Shown: in pieces, positions 1-6,831 of the stretch
Numbering within the stretch: position 1 is the stretch's first letter
Layout: every line of letters starts with the position of its first letter
Assembly: GCA_964612075.1 (NCBI GenBank)
Contig: CAZTFC010000018.1
Location: 1-45,926, forward strand
DNA length: 45,926 nt
Source of the DNA: UBA2219 sp964612075
Lineage (GTDB): Bacteria > Desulfobacterota > Deferrimicrobia > Deferrimicrobiales > Deferrimicrobiaceae
Direction of reading: 5' to 3'
Position numbers and translations under genes: made by a program
The notes under the pieces: model-generated
Told to the model about the DNA's origin: nothing
Seen by the model: the letters and a program-made list of their open reading frames with translations, nothing else
Database searches by the model: none

Positions 1-428
1 TGTGCTCTCCGATCTGCGGCGGCGGGGGGGGGCGCGGGGGCGGGCGGGGGCGCGGCGGCAGGCGCGGGCTCGACCCGCGGCGGCGCCGGGAGCGGCGGCT
101 CCGTCTTCCGGGCCAGGTCCCCGGCGAGACCTTCCGTCTCCTCGTCCCACCGGGGCGCCGGCGGCTCCGGCGGGGCGGCCGGTTTCGCCTCTTCCGTCTC
201 GATCCGGGCGATCACCGTCTTGACGGGCACCGTGTCCCCTTCCTTCGCCAGGATCTCGGCCACCCGGCCCGCGGACGGAGACGGGATCTCCGCGTCCACC
301 TTGTCCGTGGAGATCGAGATCAGCGTCTGGTCCTTCGCCACCCGGTCGCCCGGCGCGACGAGCCACTTCACCACGACGCCTTCCACCACGCTTTCCCCGA
401 GCTGGGGCATCACGACGTCGATCAGCAT
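1..428 (-). CDS. 2-oxoacid dehydrogenase E2 (dihydrolipoamide acyltransferase), N-terminal part, cut by window edge
   Basis: E2 carries the acyl group from E1 on a swinging lipoyl arm and transfers it to CoA. The first 76 or so residues form a typical lipoyl domain: MPQLGESVVEG near the start and the lipoylation site STDKVDAEIPS with Lys43. A Pro/Ala-rich flexible linker follows, as is usual before the E1/E3-binding domain. The C-terminal binding and catalytic domains lie beyond position 1. The ATG (426-428) follows the E1beta stop by 13 bases and has a GGGGGACGAAG ribosome site, so it is the last gene seen of a four-gene operon. Whether the substrate is pyruvate, a branched-chain oxoacid or acetoin cannot be told from this part. 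Confidence 0.93.
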   Translation of the reverse strand, partial: MLIDVVMPQLGESVVEGVVVKWLVAPGDRVAKDQTLISISTDKVDAEIPSPSAGRVAEILAKEGDTVPVKTVIARIETEEAKPAAPPEPPAPRWDEETEGLAGDLARKTEPPLPAPPRVEPAPAAAPPPAPAPPPAAADRRA

Positions 429-441
429 TCTTCGTCCCCCT

Positions 442-1416
442 TCAGTAAGCGGCGAGCTTGCGGATCGCCTCGGTGACCTTGTCCTGGTTCGGCAGCACGT
501 AGTCCTCCATCGCCGCCGCGAACGGCGTGTGGGTGTCCCGCGCCGCCAGCCGCACGACCGGCCCGTCGAGGTCCTCGAAACAGTCCTGCGCGACCCGGGC
601 GGCGATCTCCCCGCCGATCCCGCCGGTGAGCCGCGCCTCGTGCATGACGAGCAGCTTCCCCGTCTTGCGCACGGACGCCTTGATCGCCCCCCAGTCGAGC
701 GGCAGCAGCGTCCGCAGGTCGATCACCTCGATGTCCACTTCCTTCTCCATGTCCCGCGCCGCCTTCATCGCCGCGTGGAGCGGGGGCCCGTAGGCGACGA
801 CCGTCAGGTCCCGCCCCTCCCGCCGCAGCGCCGCCTTCCCGATGGGCACCACGTAATCGTCCTCCGGGATGTCTTCCTTCAGGCGGCGGTAGAAGAACTT
901 GTGCTCGAAGTAGATCACCGGGTCGTCGTCCCGGATCGCGGCCTTCAGCAGCCCCTTCGCGTCGTAGACGGTGGAGGGGGCCACGATTTTGAGCCCCGGC
1001 ACGTGGAAGAACCACGCCTCCGGGTTCTGGGAATGGTAGAGCCCGCCGTGGACGCCGCCGCCGGAAGGGCCGCGGACCACGATGGGGCAGCCGGTCTGGC
1101 CCCCGTGCCGGTACCGCAGCGTCGCCGCGGTGTTCACGATCTGGTCGAAGGCGCAGGAGATGAAGTCGATGAACTGCATCTCGCAGATCGGCCGCATCCC
1201 CTGGACCGCCAGCCCCACGCCCCCGCCGACGATCATCGATTCCGAGATCGGCATGTCCACCACGCGGTGGGCGCCGTGTTTGTCGAGGAGCCCCGCGGAG
1301 GCCTTGAACGGCCCACCGAGAACCCCCACGTCCTCCCCGAGGAGCATGACGTTCGGGTCCCGCGTCATCTCCTCGTCCATGGCCTGGCGGATCGCCTCGA
1401 TGTAGGTGACCTGCAT
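442..1416 (-). CDS. pdhB: 2-oxoacid dehydrogenase E1 component, beta subunit
   Basis: This is the beta half of the thiamine-diphosphate decarboxylase E1, which forms an alpha2-beta2 heterotetramer in the cytoplasm and feeds E2. The 324 residues match the usual length. The start MQVTYIEAIRQAMDEEM and the motif GEDVG (residues 27-31) are typical of the transketolase-like beta subunit. PIVVRGPSGGG and the C-terminal transketolase-C region (LLPLDW... HEA) are also present. It starts 3 bases after the E1alpha stop. pdhB is used as a generic symbol; AcoB or BkdAB remain possible because substrate class is not fixed by visible motifs. Confidence 0.92.
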   Translation of the reverse strand: MQVTYIEAIRQAMDEEMTRDPNVMLLGEDVGVLGGPFKASAGLLDKHGAHRVVDMPISESMIVGGGVGLAVQGMRPICEMQFIDFISCAFDQIVNTAATLRYRHGGQTGCPIVVRGPSGGGVHGGLYHSQNPEAWFFHVPGLKIVAPSTVYDAKGLLKAAIRDDDPVIYFEHKFFYRRLKEDIPEDDYVVPIGKAALRREGRDLTVVAYGPPLHAAMKAARDMEKEVDIEVIDLRTLLPLDWGAIKASVRKTGKLLVMHEARLTGGIGGEIAARVAQDCFEDLDGPVVRLAARDTHTPFAAAMEDYVLPNQDKVTEAIRKLAAY

Positions 1417-1419
1417 GGC

Positions 1420-2397
1420 TTACGGCACCTCCGTGTCGATCGGCATGGCGTACAGGTCGTCCATCGCCTCCGGCCCCTCGGGCAGGGGGCTCGCCTCCGC
1501 GAACGCCACCGCCTCCTCGACGATCTTCCGCACCCTCTCCTCGGTCTCCGTGCGGATGGCGTCCACGTCGTATTTCTTCATCCGGAGGTAGACCTCCCAG
1601 AGCATCACCGGGTCGCGGCTCTCCCAGGTGATGACCTCCTCCTGCTCCCGGTACTCCGCCCGGTCGTGCTCGGAGTGCCCGTGGTAGCGGTAGGTCCTGC
1701 ACTCCACCAGCGTGGCCCCTTCCCCCTTCCGGGCGCGGGCGATCGCCCTCCGCGCGCTGTCGAGCACGGAGTGCAGGTCGTTCCCGTTGACGATCTCCCC
1801 CTTGAAGCCGTACCCGCGGGCGCGGTCCGCCAGGCTGTCCGCCGCGAACTGCATGTGGTTCGGCGTGGAGTAGGCGTAGAAGTTGTTCTCGCAGACGAAG
1901 ACCACCGGCAGCTTGTGGACCCCCGCGAAGTTCATCGCCTCGTGGACGTCGCCGCGGCTGCTGGCGCCCTCCCCGTAGAAAGCCACTGCCACGCTGTCCT
2001 CCCCGCGCGCCTTGAACTTGAAGGCCATCCCCGCGGCCACCGGCAGCGTCGCGCCGAGCATCGAGGTGGCGCCGAAGATGCCGTTCCCCATGTCGCCGCC
2101 GTGGAGGTAGGAGTCCTTGCCCTTCGAGAAGCCGTCGCGCCGGCCGAAGATCTGGGCCATGAGAAGCTTCGGGTCCGACCCCTTGACGAGGAAGGCGCCC
2201 AGGTCCCGGTGGAGCGGGAAGATCCAGTCGTCCTTCCGCAGCGCGTGGCAGAAGCCCACCGTTACGGCCTCCTGACCCTTCCCCGAATAGACGCCGCCGG
2301 AGAGCTTCCCCTGCTTGTCGAGGGCGGAGATCCGGCTCTCGAACTCCCGGATCAGGCGGAGCCAGTAATACAGTTCCCGGTCTTTCTGCTCGGTCAT
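1420..2397 (-). CDS. pdhA: 2-oxoacid dehydrogenase E1 component, alpha subunit
   Basis: This is the thiamine-diphosphate-binding subunit of E1, which decarboxylates a 2-oxoacid and reductively acylates the E2 lipoyl group. The cofactor motif runs from GEGASSRGDVHEAMNFAG (about residue 141) to VCENN. The phosphorylation-loop equivalent TYRYHGHSEHD is present, and the 325-residue length is normal. It lies 30 bases after the E3 gene and 3 bases before E1beta. The segment NFYAYSTPNHMQ resembles E1alpha proteins of the acetoin/branched-chain type as much as classical pyruvate E1, so the substrate is left open. Confidence 0.92.
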   Translation of the reverse strand: MTEQKDRELYYWLRLIREFESRISALDKQGKLSGGVYSGKGQEAVTVGFCHALRKDDWIFPLHRDLGAFLVKGSDPKLLMAQIFGRRDGFSKGKDSYLHGGDMGNGIFGATSMLGATLPVAAGMAFKFKARGEDSVAVAFYGEGASSRGDVHEAMNFAGVHKLPVVFVCENNFYAYSTPNHMQFAADSLADRARGYGFKGEIVNGNDLHSVLDSARRAIARARKGEGATLVECRTYRYHGHSEHDRAEYREQEEVITWESRDPVMLWEVYLRMKKYDVDAIRTETEERVRKIVEEAVAFAEASPLPEGPEAMDDLYAMPIDTEVP

Positions 2398-2427
2398 GGC
2401 CTCCTCGCGTGTCGGTTCATTGGTGCG

Positions 2428-3801
2428 TCAGATGTCGATCGCCTCGCCGCCCAGCATGAGCGCCGCCTCCCGGATCGCCTCGGAAAGCGTCGGGTGCGCG
2501 TGCACCGTCTTCCCGATCTCGCGGAAGGTCGCCTCGAGCGACCGCCCCAGCGACATCTCCGCGATCATGTCCGGCGCGCCGGCGCCCAGGATGTGGCACC
2601 CGATCACCTCGCCGTACTTCGCGTCCGCGATCATCTTCACGAACCCGTCCGTGTGGCCGGACGCGACCGCCTTCCCCAGGGCGGTGAATGGAAACTTCGC
2701 CGTTTTGCACTCCACCCCCCGCTTCTTCGCCTCCTCTTCCGTCAGCCCGATCGTGGCGACCTCGGGGCGGCAATAGACGCACGACGGGATACGGTCCGGG
2801 TCGGGGCGGCACGCGTCCTTGTGCCCGGCGATCGCCTCGGCCGCCGCCACTCCTTCCGCGGACGCCTTGTGGGCCAGCATCGCGCCGCCGGTCACGTCGC
2901 CGATGGCCCATATCGTCGGGCAGGCGGTCCTCAAGGCGCCGTCGACCTGCACGATCCCCCGCTCGATCTTCACGCCGCACGCCTCGAGCCCCAGGTCCGA
3001 CGTCAGGACCTTCCGCCCGACCGCCACCAGCAGCTTCTCCGCCTGGAGGGTTTCCTCCTTCCCGGCGGCCGTCACCGTCAGCGTGCGGGAGCCCCTGTCG
3101 TACCCTTTCGCCGGAGCGGAGGTGAGGACGCGGATGCCAAGCTTCTTCAGCGACTTCGCCAGCGCCTCCGCCACCTCGCGGTCGGTCCGCGGGAGGACCT
3201 GGTCCTCCATCTCGACCAGCGAGACCTCGGCGCCGAACGCCCGGTAGATGTACGCGAACTCCACCCCGACCGCGCCCGCCCCCAGCACCGTCACCGACCG
3301 GGGCAGCGTCTCCTGGGCGAGCGCGTCGTCGCTTGTGATGACGTCGCCGCCGTCCGGCTCGATCCCGGGAAGCCCCTTCACCGAGGTTCCCGTCGCCACG
3401 AGGATGTTTTTCGCCTCCAGGAGCTCGTCGCCGGCCTTGACCGTCGTCGGCGAGGCGACCGTCGCGTGCGCCGGGAACAGCTCGATCCCGTTCTTCTTGA
3501 AAAGATAGGCGACGCCGCGCGACATCCGGTCGGCCACCTTGCGGCTGCGCCGGATCACCTCCCCGTAGTCCGCCTCGACCCCCTGGCAGCGGATCCCGTA
3601 GGCGGAGGCGTTCTTCATCTCCTCGAACAGCCCCGCCGAGGTGAGGATCGCCTTCGACGGGATGCAGCCCCAATTCACGCATACGCCGCCGGGCTTGCCG
3701 CGCTCGGCCACGGCCACCTTCATCCCGAGCTGCGCCGCACGGATCGCCGCGACGTACCCGCCGGGCCCCGCCCCGATCACCACGAGGTCGAACCGCTTCA
3801 T
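2428..3801 (-). CDS. lpdA: dihydrolipoamide dehydrogenase (E3)
   Basis: This FAD/NAD disulfide oxidoreductase reoxidises the dihydrolipoyl group of E2 and passes electrons to NAD+. The FAD motif GAGPGG is at residues 10-15, and the redox-active pair is Cys41 and Cys46 in CVNWGC. An NAD-binding segment (VLGAGAVGVEFA) lies mid-protein, and the C-terminal active-site motif HAHPTLSEA is present. I chose the ATG at 3799-3801 because AAGGAGGACGG stands directly before it; the longer frame reaching 3882 lacks homologous sequence. At 457 residues the length is typical. It is the first gene of the E3-E1alpha-E1beta-E2 operon, with 151 non-coding bases upstream. Confidence 0.95.
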   Translation of the reverse strand: MKRFDLVVIGAGPGGYVAAIRAAQLGMKVAVAERGKPGGVCVNWGCIPSKAILTSAGLFEEMKNASAYGIRCQGVEADYGEVIRRSRKVADRMSRGVAYLFKKNGIELFPAHATVASPTTVKAGDELLEAKNILVATGTSVKGLPGIEPDGGDVITSDDALAQETLPRSVTVLGAGAVGVEFAYIYRAFGAEVSLVEMEDQVLPRTDREVAEALAKSLKKLGIRVLTSAPAKGYDRGSRTLTVTAAGKEETLQAEKLLVAVGRKVLTSDLGLEACGVKIERGIVQVDGALRTACPTIWAIGDVTGGAMLAHKASAEGVAAAEAIAGHKDACRPDPDRIPSCVYCRPEVATIGLTEEEAKKRGVECKTAKFPFTALGKAVASGHTDGFVKMIADAKYGEVIGCHILGAGAPDMIAEMSLGRSLEATFREIGKTVHAHPTLSEAIREAALMLGGEAIDI

Positions 3802-3952
3802 CCGTCCTCCTTGTTCCTTATCGAAAATCATAATCCGATACGCGGAGAGGGGTTCTTCGAAAGTTGTGGTATCCCGTTCCATAACTTCCGGGAATCCACC
3901 CCTGATGCAACCAGGAACGTTTGTTCGATTCTACATCACCCGGGCGAAACCG
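3802..3952. other. intergenic region upstream of the dehydrogenase operon
   Basis: These 151 bases separate the stop of the aldehyde dehydrogenase gene from the E3 gene, both on the minus strand. They contain a less G+C-rich stretch and the strong E3 ribosome site. AT-rich TTATGAT about 35 bases before the E3 ATG could be a -10 element, but I see no convincing -35 or terminator hairpin. It most likely holds the operon promoter. Confidence 0.4.
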
Positions 3953-5335
3953 CTACGGCCGGATGACCACCATCTTGATGGAGGTCATCTCCTCGCAGGC
4001 GAAGCGGACTCCCTCGCGCCCCAGGCCCGACATCTTGTTCCCGCCGTAGGGCATGTGGTCGACGCGGAACATCGAGGTGTCATTGATCATGACGCCGCCC
4101 GCGTCGATCCGGTCCACCGCCTTCATCGCCTTCCGGATGTCGTTGGTGAAGATCCCCGCCTGCAGCCCGTACGGCGTGTCCTCGACCATCGCGACCGCGT
4201 CCTCGAAATCCTTGTATTCGCGGATCGCCACCAGCGGGGCGAACGCCTCCCGGCACATCACCTTCATCTCCGGCCGCGCGTCGGCCAGCACCGTCGGCTG
4301 CATGAGGGCCCCCTCGCGCCGCCCGCCGAGGAGCAGCCTCGCCCCCTGGCCGACCGCCTCCTCCACCCACTCCTGCGCGCGCTCCGCCTCCTTCGGGTCG
4401 ATCATCGGCCCCACGTCGCAATCGGGATCGAGCGGGTTGCCGACCTTCAGGCGCGACGCCGCCTCGACGAACCGCTCTGTGAACTCCTTCGCGACCGCCT
4501 CGTGGACGAAGAGCCGCTGCAGGGAGATACACACCTGGCCGGCGTTGGCGAAGGCGCTCGTCACGCACCGGGGAATCGCAATTGAGAGGTCCGCGTCCGG
4601 CTCGACGATCACCCCCGAGTTGTTGCCGAGCTCCATCGTCACCTTCTTCATCCCCGCCTTCCGGAGGATCTCCTCCCCGACCGCCGCGGAGCCGGTGAAG
4701 GAGATCTTGGAGACCCGCGGGTCCGTCGTCAGCCACTCCCCGACCGTGCCGCCGGAACCCACGAGGACGTGGAGGACGCCGGGCGGCAATCCCGCCTCGT
4801 CGAGGAATCCCGCCAGCTTGATGGCGGAGAGCGGCGTGGCGGAGGCGGGCTTGAGCACCACCGTGTTCCCCGCCGCGAGCGCCGGGCCCACCTTGTGCGC
4901 GACCAGGTTCAGCGGGAAGTTGAACGGGGAGACGGCGGCGACCACGCCCAGGGGGCAGCGCATCCAGAAGCCGAAGCGCCCTTCCCCGGCCGGACTGGCG
5001 TCCATCGGGACGGTTTCCCCGTGGATCCGCCGCGCCTCCTCGGCGGAGAACCGGAACGTCTCGACCGAGCGCGCCGCCTCGGCGACCGCGTGCCTCCACG
5101 CTTTCCCCGCCTCCCGGCAGATCGTCCCGGCGATCTCCTCCTTCCGGGAGTCGATGATGCGGGAGGTCTTCTCCAGGATGGCAGCCCGCTTGTGGGCGGG
5201 CGTCCGGGACCAGGAGGGAAACGCCTCCTTCGCCGCCTGGATGGCCCGGTCCGTCGTCCCCTTCGTGGCCTTCGGGACTTCCGCGATCGCCTCCCCCGTG
5301 AACTTGTCGAGCACCGTCAGCGAATCCACGACCAT
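3953..5335 (-). CDS. NAD(P)-dependent aldehyde dehydrogenase
   Basis: This is an ALDH-superfamily enzyme that oxidises an aldehyde to the acid through a cysteine thiohemiacetal. The protein has 460 residues, usual for the family. Visible motifs are PFNFPLNLVAHKVGPALAAG (cofactor region), FTGSAAVG, the general-base glutamate in MELGNNSG (about residue 235), and the nucleophilic cysteine in FANAGQVCISLQR, about 33 residues later. It resembles the lactaldehyde/glyceraldehyde-3-phosphate/succinate-semialdehyde group, but substrate cannot be read from sequence. It is upstream of and codirectional with the oxoacid dehydrogenase operon; the 151-base gap argues for separate expression. The divergent neighbour is lpxH. 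Confidence 0.9.
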   Translation of the reverse strand: MVVDSLTVLDKFTGEAIAEVPKATKGTTDRAIQAAKEAFPSWSRTPAHKRAAILEKTSRIIDSRKEEIAGTICREAGKAWRHAVAEAARSVETFRFSAEEARRIHGETVPMDASPAGEGRFGFWMRCPLGVVAAVSPFNFPLNLVAHKVGPALAAGNTVVLKPASATPLSAIKLAGFLDEAGLPPGVLHVLVGSGGTVGEWLTTDPRVSKISFTGSAAVGEEILRKAGMKKVTMELGNNSGVIVEPDADLSIAIPRCVTSAFANAGQVCISLQRLFVHEAVAKEFTERFVEAASRLKVGNPLDPDCDVGPMIDPKEAERAQEWVEEAVGQGARLLLGGRREGALMQPTVLADARPEMKVMCREAFAPLVAIREYKDFEDAVAMVEDTPYGLQAGIFTNDIRKAMKAVDRIDAGGVMINDTSMFRVDHMPYGGNKMSGLGREGVRFACEEMTSIKMVVIRP

Positions 5336-5424
5336 CGTCCGCCCCCCTTCGCCATGGCGACCGTCTCCCGTATGATTCTATCGGATTCCGGCCGCCCCCA
5401 TCTGGTGCTATCTTGGTATCCGCC

Positions 5425-6231
5425 ATGAGAGACACTTTCCCGATCCAGCTGGACCGGGCGATCTTCCTCGCGGACGGTCACCTGAACCAGGACGACGTCC
5501 ACAGCCGCACGTTCCTTTCGATGGCGGAAGCCGCGGCGGCCCAGCGGGTCCCGATGTTCCTCCTCGGCGACATGTTCGACCTGTGGTTCGGCAACCCGGG
5601 GCTGACCTTCCCCTTCCAGCGGCCGATCATCGACCGGCTGCGCGAGCTTCGGCGAAAGGGGCTGCGCCTGGTCTACGTCGAAGGGAACCGGGACTTCTAC
5701 CTGAAGGAGGAACACGAAGGGACCACGTGCGACTTCGTCGCCGAAGGGGACCTGGTGGTCGCGGTCGCGGGGAAGCAGGTGCACCTCTCCCACGGGGACA
5801 CCGTGAACCGGGCGGACCTGCCCTACCGCTTCTGGAAAGGGCTCTCGAAGAACCGGCTGGCCAACCGGCTGGTCGCGCAGCTGCCCGCCGGCTTCTTCCT
5901 GCCGCTGGCCGACCGGGTCGAGCGGAAACTGAAACGGTACAACCGCCGCCACAAGGAATCGTTCCCCGAGGCGGACTGCCGCAGCTACGCGGCCGCGCTC
6001 TTCGCCGCCGGGACCGACTTCATCGTGCTGGGGCATTTCCACCAGGAACGCCAAAACCGGGACGTTGATGAGTTCTCCGCCAGTTCGGGGACAGAGATGG
6101 GTTCCCCGGCCGGGGTCCTGGCGGTGCTGCCATCGTGGAAGGAAGCGTACCGGTATTTCTACATCGCGGCCGACGCGGCGTACGGGTTCCGTACGTTCCG
6201 GCCGGGGGAGCCGCTCATCCCGCAGCCGTAG
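5425..6231 (+). CDS. lpxH: LpxH-like UDP-2,3-diacylglucosamine hydrolase, with an in-frame repeat insertion
   Basis: This calcineurin-type metallophosphoesterase most likely cleaves UDP-2,3-diacylglucosamine to lipid X in lipid A synthesis. The metal-site motifs are in order: D17-G-H19, GDMFDLWFG, GNRDF, HGD and GHFH (204-206). I start at the ATG at 5425; a TTG 12 bases earlier is possible, and neither has a clear ribosome site. Right after GHFHQER, residues about 210-226 are encoded by the 45-bp repeat at 6055-6099. The family-like sequence resumes as GVLAVLPSWKEAYRYFYI. All catalytic motifs are upstream of the insert, so the enzyme may still work. Other phosphoesterase substrates cannot be excluded. 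Confidence 0.85.
   Translation: MRDTFPIQLDRAIFLADGHLNQDDVHSRTFLSMAEAAAAQRVPMFLLGDMFDLWFGNPGLTFPFQRPIIDRLRELRRKGLRLVYVEGNRDFYLKEEHEGTTCDFVAEGDLVVAVAGKQVHLSHGDTVNRADLPYRFWKGLSKNRLANRLVAQLPAGFFLPLADRVERKLKRYNRRHKESFPEADCRSYAAALFAAGTDFIVLGHFHQERQNRDVDEFSASSGTEMGSPAGVLAVLPSWKEAYRYFYIAADAAYGFRTFRPGEPLIPQP
6055..6099 (+). repeat. 45-bp dispersed repeat, copy A (inside lpxH)
   Basis: It begins AACCGGGACGTTGATGAGTT and ends GGGACAGAGATG. It is read in frame in lpxH as NRDVDEFSASSGTEM. Copies B (6258-6302) and C (6787-6831) are on the opposite strand. A 12-bp palindrome CCCCGGCCGGGG starts four bases after this copy. Confidence 0.9.
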
Positions 6232-6257
6232 CCGCGGCGCCGCGGCTGTGGCTGCGG
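6220..6257. repeat. 38-bp palindrome at the end of lpxH
   Basis: Two 19-base arms (6220-6238 and 6239-6257) abut with no spacer. They differ from perfect complementarity at two adjacent positions, which would be G-U pairs in RNA. The lpxH TAG stop (6229-6231) lies in the left arm. The right arm ends exactly where repeat copy B begins. It may act as a transcription terminator, but there is no T-run. Confidence 0.8.
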
Positions 6258-6302
6258 CATCTCTGTCCCTATTTTGGCGGAGAACTCATCAACGTCCCGG
6301 TT
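6258..6302 (-). repeat. 45-bp dispersed repeat, copy B
   Basis: This is the same 45-mer on the minus strand. It is identical to copy A except for an AAATA block in place of GTTCG. Read on the minus strand it encodes the last residues (TGTLMSSPPK) and the TAG stop of the small membrane protein at 6269-6736. Confidence 0.9.
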
Positions 6303-6736
6303 CTGCGGATTACCACCCCGAACATCACCGCCGCCGCCGCTTCCATGAACCCGAACAGGACGCCGATCCGGTCGAGGCCGTAACCCACCGGGAAGACGGA
6401 GCCGAGCAGCATCCCGGGAAGGCCGACGTTGGCGAGCCAGAACTGCTTGACAGCCAGGGAAGCGGCGCCGGCGGGCGGCGCTGCGCCCGCCCGACCGGCG
6501 ATCCATAGGTATCCCGCACCGTAGCCCCCGAACAGCAGGGCTCCGACCAGAAGCATGTGGCCGTGGAGGAACTGGAGGTTGTCGTTGCCGAACCACATCA
6601 TCAGTGCCCCGAGGACGGCGCCCAGCGAGAGGTAGAAAAGCGCGGCGCGGAAATAGCGCCGCGCGATCTTCCGGAAGCCGGAGGCGTCCGGTCCGGTTTC
6701 GGTTTCGGTTTCGGTTTCGGTTTCGGAGCCGGTCAT
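6269..6736 (-). CDS. small haem-copper-oxidase subunit I-like membrane protein
   Basis: This 155-residue inner-membrane protein has about four hydrophobic helices. HGHMLLVG followed by GGYGAGYLW, and a later FWLANVGLPGMLLG, resemble the haem-ligand region of short cbb3/NorB-like subunit I homologues. No catalytic role can be claimed, because a full subunit I is about three times longer. The start ATG at 6734-6736 has GGAGGGGGCAGG before it; an ATG 27 bases further out lacks this. Residues 5-14 are an alternating Glu-Thr tract encoded by five copies of a hexamer. The last dozen codons and the stop come from repeat copy B, so the native C-terminus has probably been replaced. Confidence 0.7.
   Translation of the reverse strand: MTGSETETETETETGPDASGFRKIARRYFRAALFYLSLGAVLGALMMWFGNDNLQFLHGHMLLVGALLFGGYGAGYLWIAGRAGAAPPAGAASLAVKQFWLANVGLPGMLLGSVFPVGYGLDRIGVLFGFMEAAAAVMFGVVIRRTGTLMSSPPK
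6695..6724. repeat. hexanucleotide tandem repeat, five copies of GGTTTC (GAAACC on the coding strand)
   Basis: Five perfect head-to-tail copies encode Glu-Thr repeats near the N-terminus of the 155-residue membrane protein. The unit length keeps the frame, so changes in copy number would lengthen or shorten the tract without switching the gene off. Confidence 0.9.
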
Positions 6737-6786
6737 CCTGCCCCCTCCGAGTTGCTTCCCCATATCGTCAGACAGTCCGGGGTGCG

Positions 6787-6831
6787 CATCTCTGTCCCCG
6801 AACTGCGGGAGAACTCATCAACGTCCCGGTT
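6787..6831 (-). repeat. 45-bp dispersed repeat, copy C (end of the RNase E/G gene)
   Basis: It matches copy A except at a CG/GC swap in the middle (CTCCCGCAG instead of CTCCGCCAG). Its first bases encode the final codons EPGR and the TGA stop of the RNase E/G gene. Copies B and C are direct repeats that bracket the small membrane protein gene. Confidence 0.9.

Noticed and set aside
220..3966. A 1248-codon open frame on the plus strand across the dehydrogenase operon
   Set aside because: It is antisense to four clearly recognisable enzymes and its product is His/Arg/Asp-rich low-quality sequence, the usual mirror of high-G+C coding DNA.
6695..6724. Hexamer tract as an on/off phase-variation switch
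   Set aside because: The unit is six bases, so slippage cannot shift the frame; only tract length could change.
6055..6831. The three repeat copies as a CRISPR array
   Set aside because: Copies are in mixed orientation, separated by 158 and 484 bases, overlap genes, and no cas genes are present.
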